From positions 62,001 through 126,000 of the forward strand of contig JADGGK010000001.1 in assembly GCA_019689975.1 (NCBI GenBank): 64,000 nt of DNA, read 5' to 3'. The stretch comes from Pseudolabrys sp. (GTDB taxonomy: Bacteria > Pseudomonadota > Alphaproteobacteria > Rhizobiales > Xanthobacteraceae). The notes below the pieces were generated by a model that saw only the letters and a program-made list of their open reading frames with translations, did no database searches and was not told where the DNA came from. Below, one piece after another: positions 49,130-57,742 of this stretch (within the stretch, counting starts at the first letter, position 1; the number at the start of each line of letters is the position of its first letter). A program made the translations under genes and the position numbers.

Positions 49130-50104
49130 TCACTGGGACATCGGAGGGTGCCAAAGCGCCAACAGACCGTCAAGGTTCAGTCGCTCGATCGTCTGCACGG
49201 CTGCCCAGCCTTCGAGGTGACGCGCCAAGTCGGAAAGCCCGATTGCCGCCAAACCGCGGGCGGCGAGATGGATGAAGGACAGCTCGCCGAAACCCGGCTG
49301 CAACGAATAGTCGCGCACCGGCGTTCCGGCCGGCACTTTTTTCACGCGCGTGAGCCATTCGAGCGCGGTCTTTTCATTGCCGAGCGCATCGACGAGCTTG
49401 AGCGGAATCGCCTGGCGGCCGGTGAAAACGCGTCCGTCGTCCACCGCCGCAAGCTGTGCGTCGGTCATGCCGCGCCGATCCTTCACCAGTTCCTTGAACC
49501 ATGCGTAGGAGTCGCGCACGATCGCCTCGACGGCCGCGCGCGCTTCGGGACTCGTCGGCTCGAATCCGTTGGGTGCCGCTTTGAGCGGCGAGGATTTGAT
49601 CGATTCAACCTGGATGCCGAGCGATTTCAGCGCTTGCGTGAAATTCGGATACTGGAACAGCACGCCGATCGACCCGACGAGCGAGGTATCATGCGCGACG
49701 ATATAATCGGCCGAGAGCGCGGCAATATAGGCGCCCGAGGCGGCAACCCCGTCAACCACGACCGCCATGGGCTTGTGGACCTGCAAGGCGCGCAGGGCAT
49801 CGTAAAGCTGCTGCGATCCGGCGGTGGTGCCGCCGGGGCTGTCGATATGGACAATAACGGCACGCGCCTGGGACCTGCCAAGCCGTTCCAGCGCCTCGAC
49901 GCGGTCGCGATTATCACGGATGAGGCCTTGCACCTGGATGCGGGCAATGAAGTCCCCGTGCGGCGCGAATCCGCCGCCTCCCGCGAGCAGCGCAGCAATT
50001 GTTCCCACAGCGATCAAAAGAATCGCCAATGCGCCGAAACGCCAGAAGGCGAGCTTGCGCCGCAGGCGACGGCGATCAACGATGGCATCGGCATCAAACG
50101 ACAT
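49130..50104 (-). CDS. sppA: Signal peptide peptidase SppA
   Basis: SppA is an inner-membrane Ser/Lys protease that degrades released signal peptides. The 324-residue short (36K-type) protein has one N-terminal transmembrane helix (about residues 24-43) and a periplasmic Clp-like fold. The serine is in VVDGVAASGAYIAALSAD and the probable lysine in IKSSPLKAAPNGF. IDSPGGTTAGSQQLYDAL and LVGSIGVLFQYPN are further family motifs. It lies between rpsA and ihfB. Confidence 0.94.
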   Translation of the reverse strand: MSFDADAIVDRRRLRRKLAFWRFGALAILLIAVGTIAALLAGGGGFAPHGDFIARIQVQGLIRDNRDRVEALERLGRSQARAVIVHIDSPGGTTAGSQQLYDALRALQVHKPMAVVVDGVAASGAYIAALSADYIVAHDTSLVGSIGVLFQYPNFTQALKSLGIQVESIKSSPLKAAPNGFEPTSPEARAAVEAIVRDSYAWFKELVKDRRGMTDAQLAAVDDGRVFTGRQAIPLKLVDALGNEKTALEWLTRVKKVPAGTPVRDYSLQPGFGELSFIHLAARGLAAIGLSDLARHLEGWAAVQTIERLNLDGLLALWHPPMSQ

Positions 50105-50261
50105 GGCTGGGCTCCCTCAAGCGCAAGCCGTCTCCTTGTGGGGGCTACGGTCGACGCTCCATGACCGCCGCCGCAGTCTCTCCTTGCAAGCGGCCGCGGA
50201 CGAACGACCATCGCCCCGGCGCACGCCGTGCCAACGCACACCCCGGCAACACCGCTCGCGA

Positions 50262-51986
50262 CTAGTCGCCGGACTTGTCGCCGTCGGCGCCGGCCCTTTG
50301 CTTGAGCGCCGCACCGAGGATGTCGCCCAGCGAGGCGCCGGAATCGGCCGTGCCGTATTGGGCGATGGCCTCCTTCTCCTCCGCCACCTCCAGTGCCTTG
50401 ATCGATACCCCGACCTTGCGCGTTTTGCGATCAAACTGCGTGACCCGCGCGTCAACCTTTTGGCCGACGGCAAAGCGTTCCGGCCGTTGCTCGCCGCGAT
50501 CGCGGGCAAGATCGCTCCGCTTGATGAAGGTCGTGAGTTCCGTTCCGACGATCTTGACGTCGATGCCCCCTTCCTTGACCCCCGTCACCTCGCAGGTGAC
50601 GACGGAGCCTTTCTTGAGGTCGCCGGCTGTGGCCATCGGATCGCCCGCGAGCTGCTTGATTCCCAGCGCGATGCGCTCCTTCTCGACGTCGACGTCGAGC
50701 ACCTGCGCCTTCACGATATCGCCCTTCTTGTACTCCTCGAGGACCTGCTCGCCCGGACGTTTCCAATCGAGATCGGAGAGATGGACCATGCCGTCGACAT
50801 CGCCGTCGAGACCGAGGAAGAGACCGAACTCGGTCTTGTTCTTGACCTCGCCCTCGACCACCGACCCCGGCGGATGCTTCTCGACGAAGACCTCCCACGG
50901 GTTGCGCATGGTTTGCTTGAGACCGAGCGATATGCGGCGCTTGACGGGATCGACTTCGAGGATCTGCACCTCCACCTCCTGCGAGGTGGAAACGATCTTG
51001 CCCGGGTGCACGTTCTTCTTGGTCCACGACATTTCCGATACGTGGATCAGACCCTCGATGCCGGGCTCGAGTTCCACGAATGCACCGTAGTCGGTGATGT
51101 TGGTCACGCGACCCTTGAAACGCGCGCCGACCGGATATTTGCCCTCGATATCCTGCCACGGATCGTCAAGCAGCTGCTTCATCCCGAGGGAAATGCGGTG
51201 GGTCTCGTGGTTGATCTTGATGATCTTGACCTTCACGTGCTGACCGATCGTGAGCACCTCGCTCGGATGATTGACGCGCCGCCAAGCGATGTCGGTGACA
51301 TGCAGCAGGCCGTCGATGCCGCCGAGATCGACGAAGGCGCCATAGTCGGTGATATTTTTGACCACGCCCTCGATGACCTGCCCCTCTTCCAGATTCTGTA
51401 CGAGCTCCTGTCGCTGCTCGGCGCGGGTTTCCTCCAGCACGGTGCGACGGGAGACGACGATATTGCCTCGGCGCCGGTCCATCTTGAGAATCTGGAACGG
51501 CTGCGGGACGTTCATCAGCGGCGTGACGTCGCGGATGGGACGGATGTCCACTTGGCTGCGCGGCAGAAAGGCCACGGCGCCGTCGAGATCGACGGTGAAT
51601 CCGCCCTTGACCTGGTTGAATATGACGCCCTGGACCTTTTCGTTGTTGTGAAAGGCTTTTTCCAGCCTGATCCAGCTTTCCTCGCGGCGTGCCTTGTCGC
51701 GGGAAAGCACGGCCTCGCCGAGCGCATTCTCGATCCGCTCCAAATAGACCTCGACCTCGTCTCCGACCTTGATGTCCGCCTGACGTCCCGGACCCGCGAA
51801 TTCGCGCAGCGCCACGCGCCCCTCGGTCTTGGCGCCGACGTCGACGACGGCCATGTCCTTCTCGATACTGATGACCTTGCCTTTGACGACGGTACCTTCC
51901 TGGAGACTGCTTTCCGCGAAGGATTCCTCGAGCATCTTGGCGAAATCGTCGCGCGAGGGCGAGATCGATTCGGTTGCGGTAGCCAT
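50262..51986 (-). CDS. rpsA: 30S ribosomal protein S1
   Basis: S1 binds mRNA leaders and helps the 30S subunit load structured or leaderless-poor messages. The 574-residue acidic protein contains six S1 repeats, recognisable by motifs such as GKVISIEKDMAVVDVGAKTEG, GVVKNITDYGAFVDLGGIDGLLHV, GRVTNITDYGAFVELEPGIEGLIHV and GEVKNKTEFGLFLGLDGDVDGMVHL. ATG 51986 follows a strong AAGGAGA. It lies downstream of aroA-cmk, a conserved order. Autorepression at the leader is known in E. coli but not visible here. Confidence 0.97.
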   Translation of the reverse strand: MATATESISPSRDDFAKMLEESFAESSLQEGTVVKGKVISIEKDMAVVDVGAKTEGRVALREFAGPGRQADIKVGDEVEVYLERIENALGEAVLSRDKARREESWIRLEKAFHNNEKVQGVIFNQVKGGFTVDLDGAVAFLPRSQVDIRPIRDVTPLMNVPQPFQILKMDRRRGNIVVSRRTVLEETRAEQRQELVQNLEEGQVIEGVVKNITDYGAFVDLGGIDGLLHVTDIAWRRVNHPSEVLTIGQHVKVKIIKINHETHRISLGMKQLLDDPWQDIEGKYPVGARFKGRVTNITDYGAFVELEPGIEGLIHVSEMSWTKKNVHPGKIVSTSQEVEVQILEVDPVKRRISLGLKQTMRNPWEVFVEKHPPGSVVEGEVKNKTEFGLFLGLDGDVDGMVHLSDLDWKRPGEQVLEEYKKGDIVKAQVLDVDVEKERIALGIKQLAGDPMATAGDLKKGSVVTCEVTGVKEGGIDVKIVGTELTTFIKRSDLARDRGEQRPERFAVGQKVDARVTQFDRKTRKVGVSIKALEVAEEKEAIAQYGTADSGASLGDILGAALKQRAGADGDKSGD

Positions 51987-52191
51987 GAATTCTCCTTGTG
52001 AGCGGCGCGCCGGCCGGTCAACGGCTGGGCCGAAAGCGCGGGTCGAAGATTCCGCGACACCCTCGACGGCGCCCGGATCATCCCCGGGACGGCCGGCGCA
52101 TAGCCCGTGCTTTCGGAGCAAATCGTGAGCGGTTAAGGCCGCCTAACGCCGAGACACGAACGGGACTTCGTCCTCCAACCGCGAGGGGCGG

Positions 52192-52830
52192 TCAGCCGCG
52201 CCCTCGGCCCGCTCGGATAGCCTCGACGATGTCGATGGCGGCCCGCACGGCCGTCGATATATCCATATTTGTGGTATCGAGCAAGTGCGCATCCGGCGCT
52301 TGTTTCAACGGTGCGGCAAGGCGGGTCGAATCGCGAGCATCGCGCCGGCGGATGTCGGCCAGCACCTCCGCTTCGTCGACGATTTTGCCCTGCGCCCTGT
52401 ATTCGGCGGCACGACGCCGCGCGCGAACCTCCGGCGCCGCGGTCACGTAGATCTTCACATCGGCATGCGGACAGATCACGGTGCCAATATCGCGACCGTC
52501 GAGCACCGCACCGGGCGGCCGCGCCGCAAAGTCGCGCTGGAAGGCGAGCAAGGCGGCGCGCACGGCGGGCAAGGCCGAGACCACGGAGGCCGCCTCCCCG
52601 ATCTGGTGCGTTTTCAACGTCGTTTCATCGAACTGCGCGGGATCGAGCGCCCGCGCCGCGGCGACCGCCGCCGTTTCGTCGTCAGGACGGTTCCCGGCAT
52701 CGATGAGCGCCTTGGCAACGGCACGATAGATCAACCCGGTATCGAGATGCCGCAGCCCGTAATGGGCCGCCAGCATTTTGCCGAGCGTCCCCTTGCCCGA
52801 AGCCGCCGGTCCGTCAATGGCGATGATCAT
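52192..52830 (-). CDS. cmk: Cytidylate kinase
   Basis: Cmk phosphorylates CMP and dCMP to the diphosphates. The 212-residue P-loop protein starts [21 protein letters not shown], with the CMP-binding [34 protein letters not shown] and [10 protein letters not shown] motifs. ATG 52830 overlaps the aroA stop by 4 bases, so translation is coupled to aroA. rpsA follows after a 205-base gap. Confidence 0.96.
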   Translation of the reverse strand: MIIAIDGPAASGKGTLGKMLAAHYGLRHLDTGLIYRAVAKALIDAGNRPDDETAAVAAARALDPAQFDETTLKTHQIGEAASVVSALPAVRAALLAFQRDFAARPPGAVLDGRDIGTVICPHADVKIYVTAAPEVRARRRAAEYRAQGKIVDEAEVLADIRRRDARDSTRLAAPLKQAPDAHLLDTTNMDISTAVRAAIDIVEAIRAGRGRG

Positions 52831-54161
52831 GCCACGTCCGCGCCGAGCGAGTGCATCAGATCGACAAACCCGGGAAAGCTTGTCGCAATGAATGCGCCGT
52901 CGTCGATGCGTACGGGATTCTCGGCCGCAAGCCCCATAACCAAGGCCGCCATGGCGATGCGATGGTCCATGCGCGTGGCTACCTCGGCGCCGCCCGGCGC
53001 GCGGCCTTTTCCGTGCACGAGCAGATCGTCGCCCTCGATCGCGACGTCGACGCCGTTGGCGCGCAGCATGTCGGCGGTCGCAGCCAGTCGGTCCGATTCC
53101 TTGACGCGCAATTCCTGCAGGCCTTGCATGCGCGTCGTGCCCTCGGCGAAGGCCGCGGCCACCGCCAGGATCGGATATTCATCGATCATCGACGGCGCAC
53201 GCGCGGCAGGCACTTCGACGCCCTTGAGCGGGCCCGCCCGGACACGCAGATCGGCAACCTCCTCGCCGCCGTCGCCGCGTTTGTCCACGATATCGATCTG
53301 CGCCCCCATGTCGCGCAATGTCGTGATGAGCCCCGTCCGCAGCGGGTTGGTCATGACCGCTTCGAGAATGATGTCCGATCCGGGGACGATCAATGCCGCG
53401 ACGAGCGGAAACGCCGCCGAAGACGGATCTGCGGGCACCGTGATCGAGGCGGGCTCGAGCTCGGGCTGGCCTTTCAGGACAATCCGGCGGCCGCGTTCCC
53501 CGAACGGCTTGACGGTGATCTTGGCGCCGAAATGCTTGAGCAGCCGCTCGGTATGATCGCGCGTCGCCTCGTTCTCGATGACCGTCGTTTCGCCCGGAGC
53601 GGCGAGGCCGGCGAGCAGGACGGCCGATTTCAATTGCGCCGAGGCCACCGGCGACTCGTAGGTCACGGGAAGCGGGTCGCGCGCGCCCTGCAAGGTCAGC
53701 GGCAGCCGGCCGTCCTGGGCACCCGCAACAATCCGGGCGCCCATGCGCTCGAGCGGATCGAGCACCCGCCGCATCGGCCGTTTGCGCAAACTGGCGTCGC
53801 CGTCGAAGCTCGCGGTCACGGGACATCCGGCCACGGCCCCGAGGGCGAGACGGCAGCCGGTTCCCGAATTGCCGAAGTCGAGGGGGGCTGCGGGTTGTCG
53901 GAAACCGCCGATGCCGACGCCCCGGATGCACCAGACGCCGTCCTCCCGTCGCTCCAACCGGGCGCCGAGCGCGCGCATGGCGGCGGCAGTACGCAACACG
54001 TCCTCGCCCTCGAGCAGCCCGTGGACGAGACTCTCGCCGACGGTCATCGCGCCAAGAATCAAGGCCCGATGCGAGATCGATTTGTCGCCCGGCGCGCGCA
54101 GGCGGCCTCTGAGGGGGCCGTCGCGGCGGGCCGTCAACGGCATCAATGCGGGCGCATTCAC
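52827..54161 (-). CDS. aroA: 3-phosphoshikimate 1-carboxyvinyltransferase (class II EPSP synthase)
   Basis: EPSP synthase joins shikimate-3-phosphate and phosphoenolpyruvate in the chorismate pathway. The 444-residue protein follows the CP4 (Agrobacterium) class II pattern: [95 protein letters not shown] and [11 protein letters not shown]. The PEP-site loop reads [11 protein letters not shown]; Gly100 stands where the glyphosate-insensitive CP4 enzyme has Ala100. It is divergent from the FYDLN gene and begins the eleven-gene minus-strand run. Confidence 0.96.
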   Translation of the reverse strand: MNAPALMPLTARRDGPLRGRLRAPGDKSISHRALILGAMTVGESLVHGLLEGEDVLRTAAAMRALGARLERREDGVWCIRGVGIGGFRQPAAPLDFGNSGTGCRLALGAVAGCPVTASFDGDASLRKRPMRRVLDPLERMGARIVAGAQDGRLPLTLQGARDPLPVTYESPVASAQLKSAVLLAGLAAPGETTVIENEATRDHTERLLKHFGAKITVKPFGERGRRIVLKGQPELEPASITVPADPSSAAFPLVAALIVPGSDIILEAVMTNPLRTGLITTLRDMGAQIDIVDKRGDGGEEVADLRVRAGPLKGVEVPAARAPSMIDEYPILAVAAAFAEGTTRMQGLQELRVKESDRLAATADMLRANGVDVAIEGDDLLVHGKGRAPGGAEVATRMDHRIAMAALVMGLAAENPVRIDDGAFIATSFPGFVDLMHSLGADVA

Positions 54162-54318
54162 CGGCGTCTACCTGCGGATGACCCCGAAACGCGGCATTTC
54201 CTAACATGCGCCGGAGCGCGCCGTCACCTTGGCGACGGAGCAATCGGGCCGCTATTGACAGGGGGCGTACAACTAGCCAAGTGAAGCCCGGATTTCAGCA
54301 GCTTCGAGGAACCCGACA

Positions 54319-54741
54319 GTGGCCAAACCCGAGCTCGGCACCAAGCGCATTTGCCCCGAAACCGGTCGCAAGTTCTACGACCTTAACAAGAACCCGGTGA
54401 TTTCCCCCTATACGGGCAAGATCGTGCCGATCACCCCCCCGCCCCGTGCGCGAATGGAGGGATCGCCGACCGCCTCCTCCCATGCCGGACCGCTCGAGGA
54501 CACCGAAATCGCGGTGCCCGAGACCGCCGACATCGAGCTGGTGTCGCTGGAGGATGCCGACGCGGAAACCCACGGCAAGAAGAAAGTCCCGGTGGACGCC
54601 GCCGCCGAACTCCCCGACGATGAAGACGTCGAAATGGACGAAAGCCTGGATGACGCCGCCTTCATCGAAGAGGAGGAGGAAGGCGACGCCGATGTGAGCG
54701 ACATCATCGGCGAAGGAATCGAGAAAGAGGAGGAGAGCTGA
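54319..54741 (+). CDS. FYDLN acid-domain protein (TIGR02300 family)
   Basis: The 140-residue product starts at GTG 54319 with KPELGTKRICPETGRKFYDLNKNP, the family-defining FYDLN region with a single CPETG cysteine, continues IVSPYTG-like KIVPI and then becomes very acidic (AAFIEEEEEGDADVSDIIGEG). The family is found almost only in Alphaproteobacteria between aroA and a tRNA-Ala gene, as here, and has no established function. The acidic tail suggests an interaction or chaperone-like role, which is speculation. Confidence 0.88.
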   Translation: MAKPELGTKRICPETGRKFYDLNKNPVISPYTGKIVPITPPPRARMEGSPTASSHAGPLEDTEIAVPETADIELVSLEDADAETHGKKKVPVDAAAELPDDEDVEMDESLDDAAFIEEEEEGDADVSDIIGEGIEKEEES

Positions 54742-54824
54742 CGACAAAATCCGGCCCGGACATGCCGCGCCGGGCATGCCTGGTCTCATGGCCGATCGTC
54801 GGCCGTCCCTTCATGCTCGAAAAA

Positions 54825-54900
54825 GGGGCCATAGCTCAGTTGGGAGAGCGCGTGAATGGCATTCACGAGGTCGGGGGTTCGACTCCCCCTGGCTCCACCA
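54825..54900 (+). tRNA. tRNA-Ala (anticodon GGC)
   Basis: The 76-base sequence folds as a full cloverleaf: acceptor GGGGCCA pairs with TGGCTCC, D-stem GCTC/GAGC, anticodon stem CGTGA/TCACG with loop ATGGCAT (anticodon GGC at 54858-54860) and T-arm GGGGGTTCGACTCCCCC. The 3' CCA is encoded. It reads GCC/GCU alanine codons. A clear terminator begins 30 bases downstream. Confidence 0.97.
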
Positions 54901-54930
54901 TCCTTCACAGACCTCGTCGCACGGGTTGAC

Positions 54931-54956
54931 AAGCCGCTCCGTTGAGCGGCTTTTCT
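54931..54956 (+). terminator. Intrinsic terminator of tRNA-Ala
   Basis: AAGCCGCTC (54931-54939), loop CGTT, GAGCGGCTT (54944-54952) is a perfect 9-bp hairpin running into TTTTCT. It separates the tRNA from the decarboxylase gene that starts 51 bases later. Confidence 0.85.
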
Positions 54957-55007
54957 GTCGACGACCGCAAGTTCCTCGGTGGCGGTCGCCGCGACGGAAG
55001 GCGGCAC

Positions 55008-55988
55008 GTGCAAGGCAAGATCGCGCTCGAAGAGCACTTCGCCATCGATGCGACGCTGGAGGATTCCCGGGTCTTCGGCGCGCATGTGTGGGAACTGTTA
55101 CGGCCTCGGCTTCTCGACATCCATGATACCCGGCTCAGGGAAATGGACCGGCATGGCATCGACATGATGATTTTGTCGCTGAACGCGCCGGCGGTGCAGG
55201 CGATTCACGATGTCAAGCGCGCGGTCGCAGTGGCGCGCGCCGCCAATGATGCATTGGCGGAAAACATTCGCCGGCGGCCCGACCGGTTCGCCGGCTTCGC
55301 CGCGCTGCCGATGCAGGATCCGGAAGCGGCCGCCGCCGAGCTCGTCCGCTGCGTCAGGGAGCTCGGCTTCGTCGGCGCGCTGGTTAACGGCTTTTCGCAG
55401 GTCGGTTCCCCCGACAATGTGGTCTATTACGACCTGCCGCAATATCGGCCGTTCTGGCGCACGGTGGAGGCGCTCGACGTCCCCTTCTATCTTCACCCGC
55501 GCAATCCGCTTCCGACCTGGGCACGGCAATACGAGGGACACGACTGGCTTTTCGGGCCGAACTGGGCATTCCATGCGGAAACCGCGGTTCATGCGCTGCG
55601 GCTTGTCGGCAGCGGTCTGTTCGACGAGTGCCCGGGGCTCAAGATCGTGCTCGGTCATCTCGGCGAGGGCATTCCCGTCTATCTCTGGCGCATCGACGGC
55701 CGCAACGGCTGGATGAAAGCGCCGCACAAATACGCCGCCAAAGAAGGCGTCGGATACTATTTCCGCAGGCATTTCCATCTGACGACCTCGGGCAATTTCA
55801 GCACGCCGGCGCTCATCAATGCGGTGACCGAGATGGGCGCGGATCGCGTGATGTTCTCCGTGGATTGGCCGTTCGAAGCGATCGAGGAAGGGGCGGAATG
55901 GTTCGACAACGCCGCCATCGAGGCGAGCGACCGAGCCAAGATCGGTCGCGTCAATGCGGTCAACTTGTTCAAGCTGAAGCCGCACTAA
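55008..55988 (+). CDS. Amidohydrolase-2 family decarboxylase (gamma-resorcylate/2,3-dihydroxybenzoate decarboxylase-like)
   Basis: Close relatives reversibly decarboxylate hydroxybenzoates such as 2,6-dihydroxybenzoate. The 326-residue TIM-barrel protein starts at GTG 55008 after GGAAGG with QGKIALEEHFAI. The metal ligands known for Rhizobium gamma-resorcylate decarboxylase are present: Glu8, His10, His163 (FYLHPRNPLP) and Asp286 (SVDWPFE). LSLNAPAVQAI, GALVNGFSQ and FGPNWAFHAETAVHALRL match the same family. It follows the tRNA-Ala terminator and converges on the enolase-superfamily gene with a 4-base overlap. The true aromatic acid is not determined. Confidence 0.85.
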   Translation: MQGKIALEEHFAIDATLEDSRVFGAHVWELLRPRLLDIHDTRLREMDRHGIDMMILSLNAPAVQAIHDVKRAVAVARAANDALAENIRRRPDRFAGFAALPMQDPEAAAAELVRCVRELGFVGALVNGFSQVGSPDNVVYYDLPQYRPFWRTVEALDVPFYLHPRNPLPTWARQYEGHDWLFGPNWAFHAETAVHALRLVGSGLFDECPGLKIVLGHLGEGIPVYLWRIDGRNGWMKAPHKYAAKEGVGYYFRRHFHLTTSGNFSTPALINAVTEMGADRVMFSVDWPFEAIEEGAEWFDNAAIEASDRAKIGRVNAVNLFKLKPH

Positions 55989-57091
55989 CCGACGCGGTAA
56001 CGAGCGACCGCGCCACTATCCCATGACAGGCCGTTGCCGGGACGCGCGGGCGTCATCGCATGGCCGTTCTCGATGGCAAGCGGCTCGCGAACCAGGACAT
56101 CGGCCCAGTCGACATATTCAAGGTAATGGCAGGTCGGCGTGGCGGCGAGAAGATGTGCGCTGACCTCGGGAAAGAGATGCGAGGACATCGGTACCGATGC
56201 AGCCGCGGCCAGCTTCGCCGCTTCGCGCCAGCCGCTGACTCCGCCAATCCGTTCAAGATCGGGCATGACATAAGCCGGCTCGGCTTGCTCGAGCGCGGCC
56301 TTCATGCCTGTCGGCAGCGAGAAGTTCTCGCCGATCTGGATCGGCGTCTTCAGTGCGCGGCCGAGCGCAAGGATACCGGCATAGTCGTCGTGCGGGATCG
56401 GCTCCTCCAACCAGAAAACGCCTTCCTGGTCGAGGGCCCGCCCGCGCAGGGCGGCCTCCTCGCGCGTGAGCGCCTGGTTGTAGTCGACCATCAGCCTTAC
56501 CGCCTCGCCAATATGCCGGCGCACTGCGCGCAGCGCCGCCAGGTCCTGGGCGAGCGAGGGATAACCGAGACGCAGCTTCACCGCACCGAAGCCGCGCGCG
56601 AGCAACCGTTCCGCCTCCGCGGCGAGCGCGCCGAAATCCTCCGTCAAGCCGAGCCCACAGCTATTGTACGCGGGGATCGGCCGCGGCGCGGCATCGAGCA
56701 GGCGGCAGAGCGGTAGACCGGCGGCGATCGCAAGCGCATCCCAAGCCGCCACGTCGAATCCGGCCATGGCCATGCGGACCAGGCCCTGGACGCCGATCAG
56801 CGCAAACCGTCGCGCCAGCGCCGACCAAAGGACGCCGGGGTCGAGCGGCTGGCCGCGGACCAGACCTTCGATCTCTCCGAGCAGGCTGACGATCCCGGGC
56901 AGCGCCGCCCTCACATAGCCGAACAGATAGGCATGTCCGACGATGCCTTCCTCGGTGGCCAGATCGATCAAGACGAGCGGCGCCCGGTCAAGGGCGCCCC
57001 GACTGGTGCCGAGCACGAAATTGAGCGGCACCTCGACCGGGACTGCCCGCAGGGCGCGCACCGTGAGGGTCGGCAAGGCTTGGACGGGCAT
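55985..57091 (-). CDS. Mandelate racemase/muconate lactonizing enzyme family protein
   Basis: Enolase-superfamily members abstract an alpha-proton from a carboxylate, giving racemases or dehydratases. In this 368-residue protein the mandelate racemase residues recur at a constant +8 offset: metal ligands Asp203, Glu229 and Glu255, the His305-Asp278 base dyad, Glu325 and Lys172. The second lysine of the KxK motif (MR Lys166) is Arg174 (VKLRLG). This suggests an activity relying on the histidine base only. ATG 57091 follows GGAGA. The substrate is unknown. It converges with the decarboxylase gene. Confidence 0.85.
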   Translation of the reverse strand: MPVQALPTLTVRALRAVPVEVPLNFVLGTSRGALDRAPLVLIDLATEEGIVGHAYLFGYVRAALPGIVSLLGEIEGLVRGQPLDPGVLWSALARRFALIGVQGLVRMAMAGFDVAAWDALAIAAGLPLCRLLDAAPRPIPAYNSCGLGLTEDFGALAAEAERLLARGFGAVKLRLGYPSLAQDLAALRAVRRHIGEAVRLMVDYNQALTREEAALRGRALDQEGVFWLEEPIPHDDYAGILALGRALKTPIQIGENFSLPTGMKAALEQAEPAYVMPDLERIGGVSGWREAAKLAAAASVPMSSHLFPEVSAHLLAATPTCHYLEYVDWADVLVREPLAIENGHAMTPARPGNGLSWDSGAVARYRVG

Positions 57092-57141
57092 TCGGGTCTC
57101 CTTCCGCGGCCCCTGAAGCACAGGCCGGGCTTGACGACGTT

Positions 57142-57170
57142 CTTGAACGCTTAACCGGGCCTGCCCATAT
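57142..57170 (+). promoter_or_regulatory. RpoH (sigma-32)-type heat-shock promoter of hsp20
   Basis: CTTGAA (57142-57147) and CCCATAT (57164-57170) are separated by 16 bases and match the RpoH consensus CTTGAA and CCCCATNT. It lies 86 bases upstream of the Hsp20 start and points toward it. Transcription would start near 57177. Confidence 0.65.
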
Positions 57171-57226
57171 TATGCCCGACCGGACGGCGGTCGCCGGCCG
57201 GTCGGGGTGCCATGCAGGACCCCGTC

Positions 57227-57250
57227 AAAGTCGCTTCAGGCGAGGGCTTT
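57227..57250 (+). promoter_or_regulatory. Candidate RNA hairpin covering the hsp20 ribosome-binding site
   Basis: In the predicted leader, AAAG-TCGC (57227-57234) can pair with GCGA (57240-57243) and CTTT (57247-57250), leaving GGG (57244-57246) bulged. The purines GAGGG (57242-57246) are the only Shine-Dalgarno-like bases before ATG 57257. This resembles the logic of rhizobial ROSE thermometers, but the conserved ROSE sequence is not clear. Confidence 0.3.
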
Positions 57251-57256
57251 GAGTGC

Positions 57257-57682
57257 ATGTCCCGTGTTTCGTCACTGTCCAGCCCGTTCCTCTTGGGCTT
57301 CGACGAAATCGAGCGCTTGCTCGAGCGCGTCACCAAAGGGGCAGACGGCTATCCTCCCTATAACATCGAGCGGTTGGTTCGCGACGGCGAACATCCCGAG
57401 CGGCTGCGCATCACCCTCGCGGTCGCCGGCTTCACCCGCGATCAGCTCGACGTGACCGTCGAGGAGAGCCAGCTGGTGATCCGTGGGCGGCAGCAGGAGG
57501 ACAAGGGGCGCCAATACCTCCACCGCGGCATCGCCGCGCGCCAGTTCCAGCGCACATTCGTGCTCGCCGACGGCATGGAGGTTCTGGGCGCAGACCTCAA
57601 GAACGGCCTGCTGTCGATCGATCTCTACCGGCCGCAGCCGGAACGGATCGTGAAGACGATCACCATCAACGAGCAGGAGTGA
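57257..57682 (+). CDS. Small heat shock protein, Hsp20/IbpA family
   Basis: Hsp20 proteins hold unfolding proteins in a refoldable state without ATP. The 141-residue product has the N-terminal SSPFLLGFDEIERLLERVTKG, the alpha-crystallin domain PERLRITLAVAGFTRDQLDVTV to ELVIRG-type QLVIRGRQQED, and the IbpA-like RGIAARQFQRTFVLADGMEV and NGLLSIDLYRPQPE. ATG 57257 was chosen over an in-frame ATG at 57212 because it begins the family-type sequence. A heat-shock promoter lies upstream. A DUF1150 gene follows, a pair conserved in Alphaproteobacteria. Confidence 0.93.
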   Translation: MSRVSSLSSPFLLGFDEIERLLERVTKGADGYPPYNIERLVRDGEHPERLRITLAVAGFTRDQLDVTVEESQLVIRGRQQEDKGRQYLHRGIAARQFQRTFVLADGMEVLGADLKNGLLSIDLYRPQPERIVKTITINEQE

Positions 57683-57742
57683 CGGAGCAGCAACAGGACT
57701 CGACCGCGTCAATCGCCGGAAAACAAAAGGAGTCGAGGGCCA

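Noticed and set aside
49824-52001. A 725-codon open frame antisense to sppA and rpsA
   Set aside because: Mirror of the S1 repeats on the opposite strand, producing pseudo-repeats; no motif or ribosome-binding site.
54255-54285. TTGACA upstream of the FYDLN gene as a sigma-70 promoter
   Set aside because: The -35 hexamer is perfect, but no acceptable -10 lies at 16-18 bases; only TACAAC at 8 bases spacing.
54874-57130. Genomic island attachment site at the tRNA-Ala 3' end
   Set aside because: No direct repeat of the tRNA 3' end and no integrase are visible near the two accessory genes.
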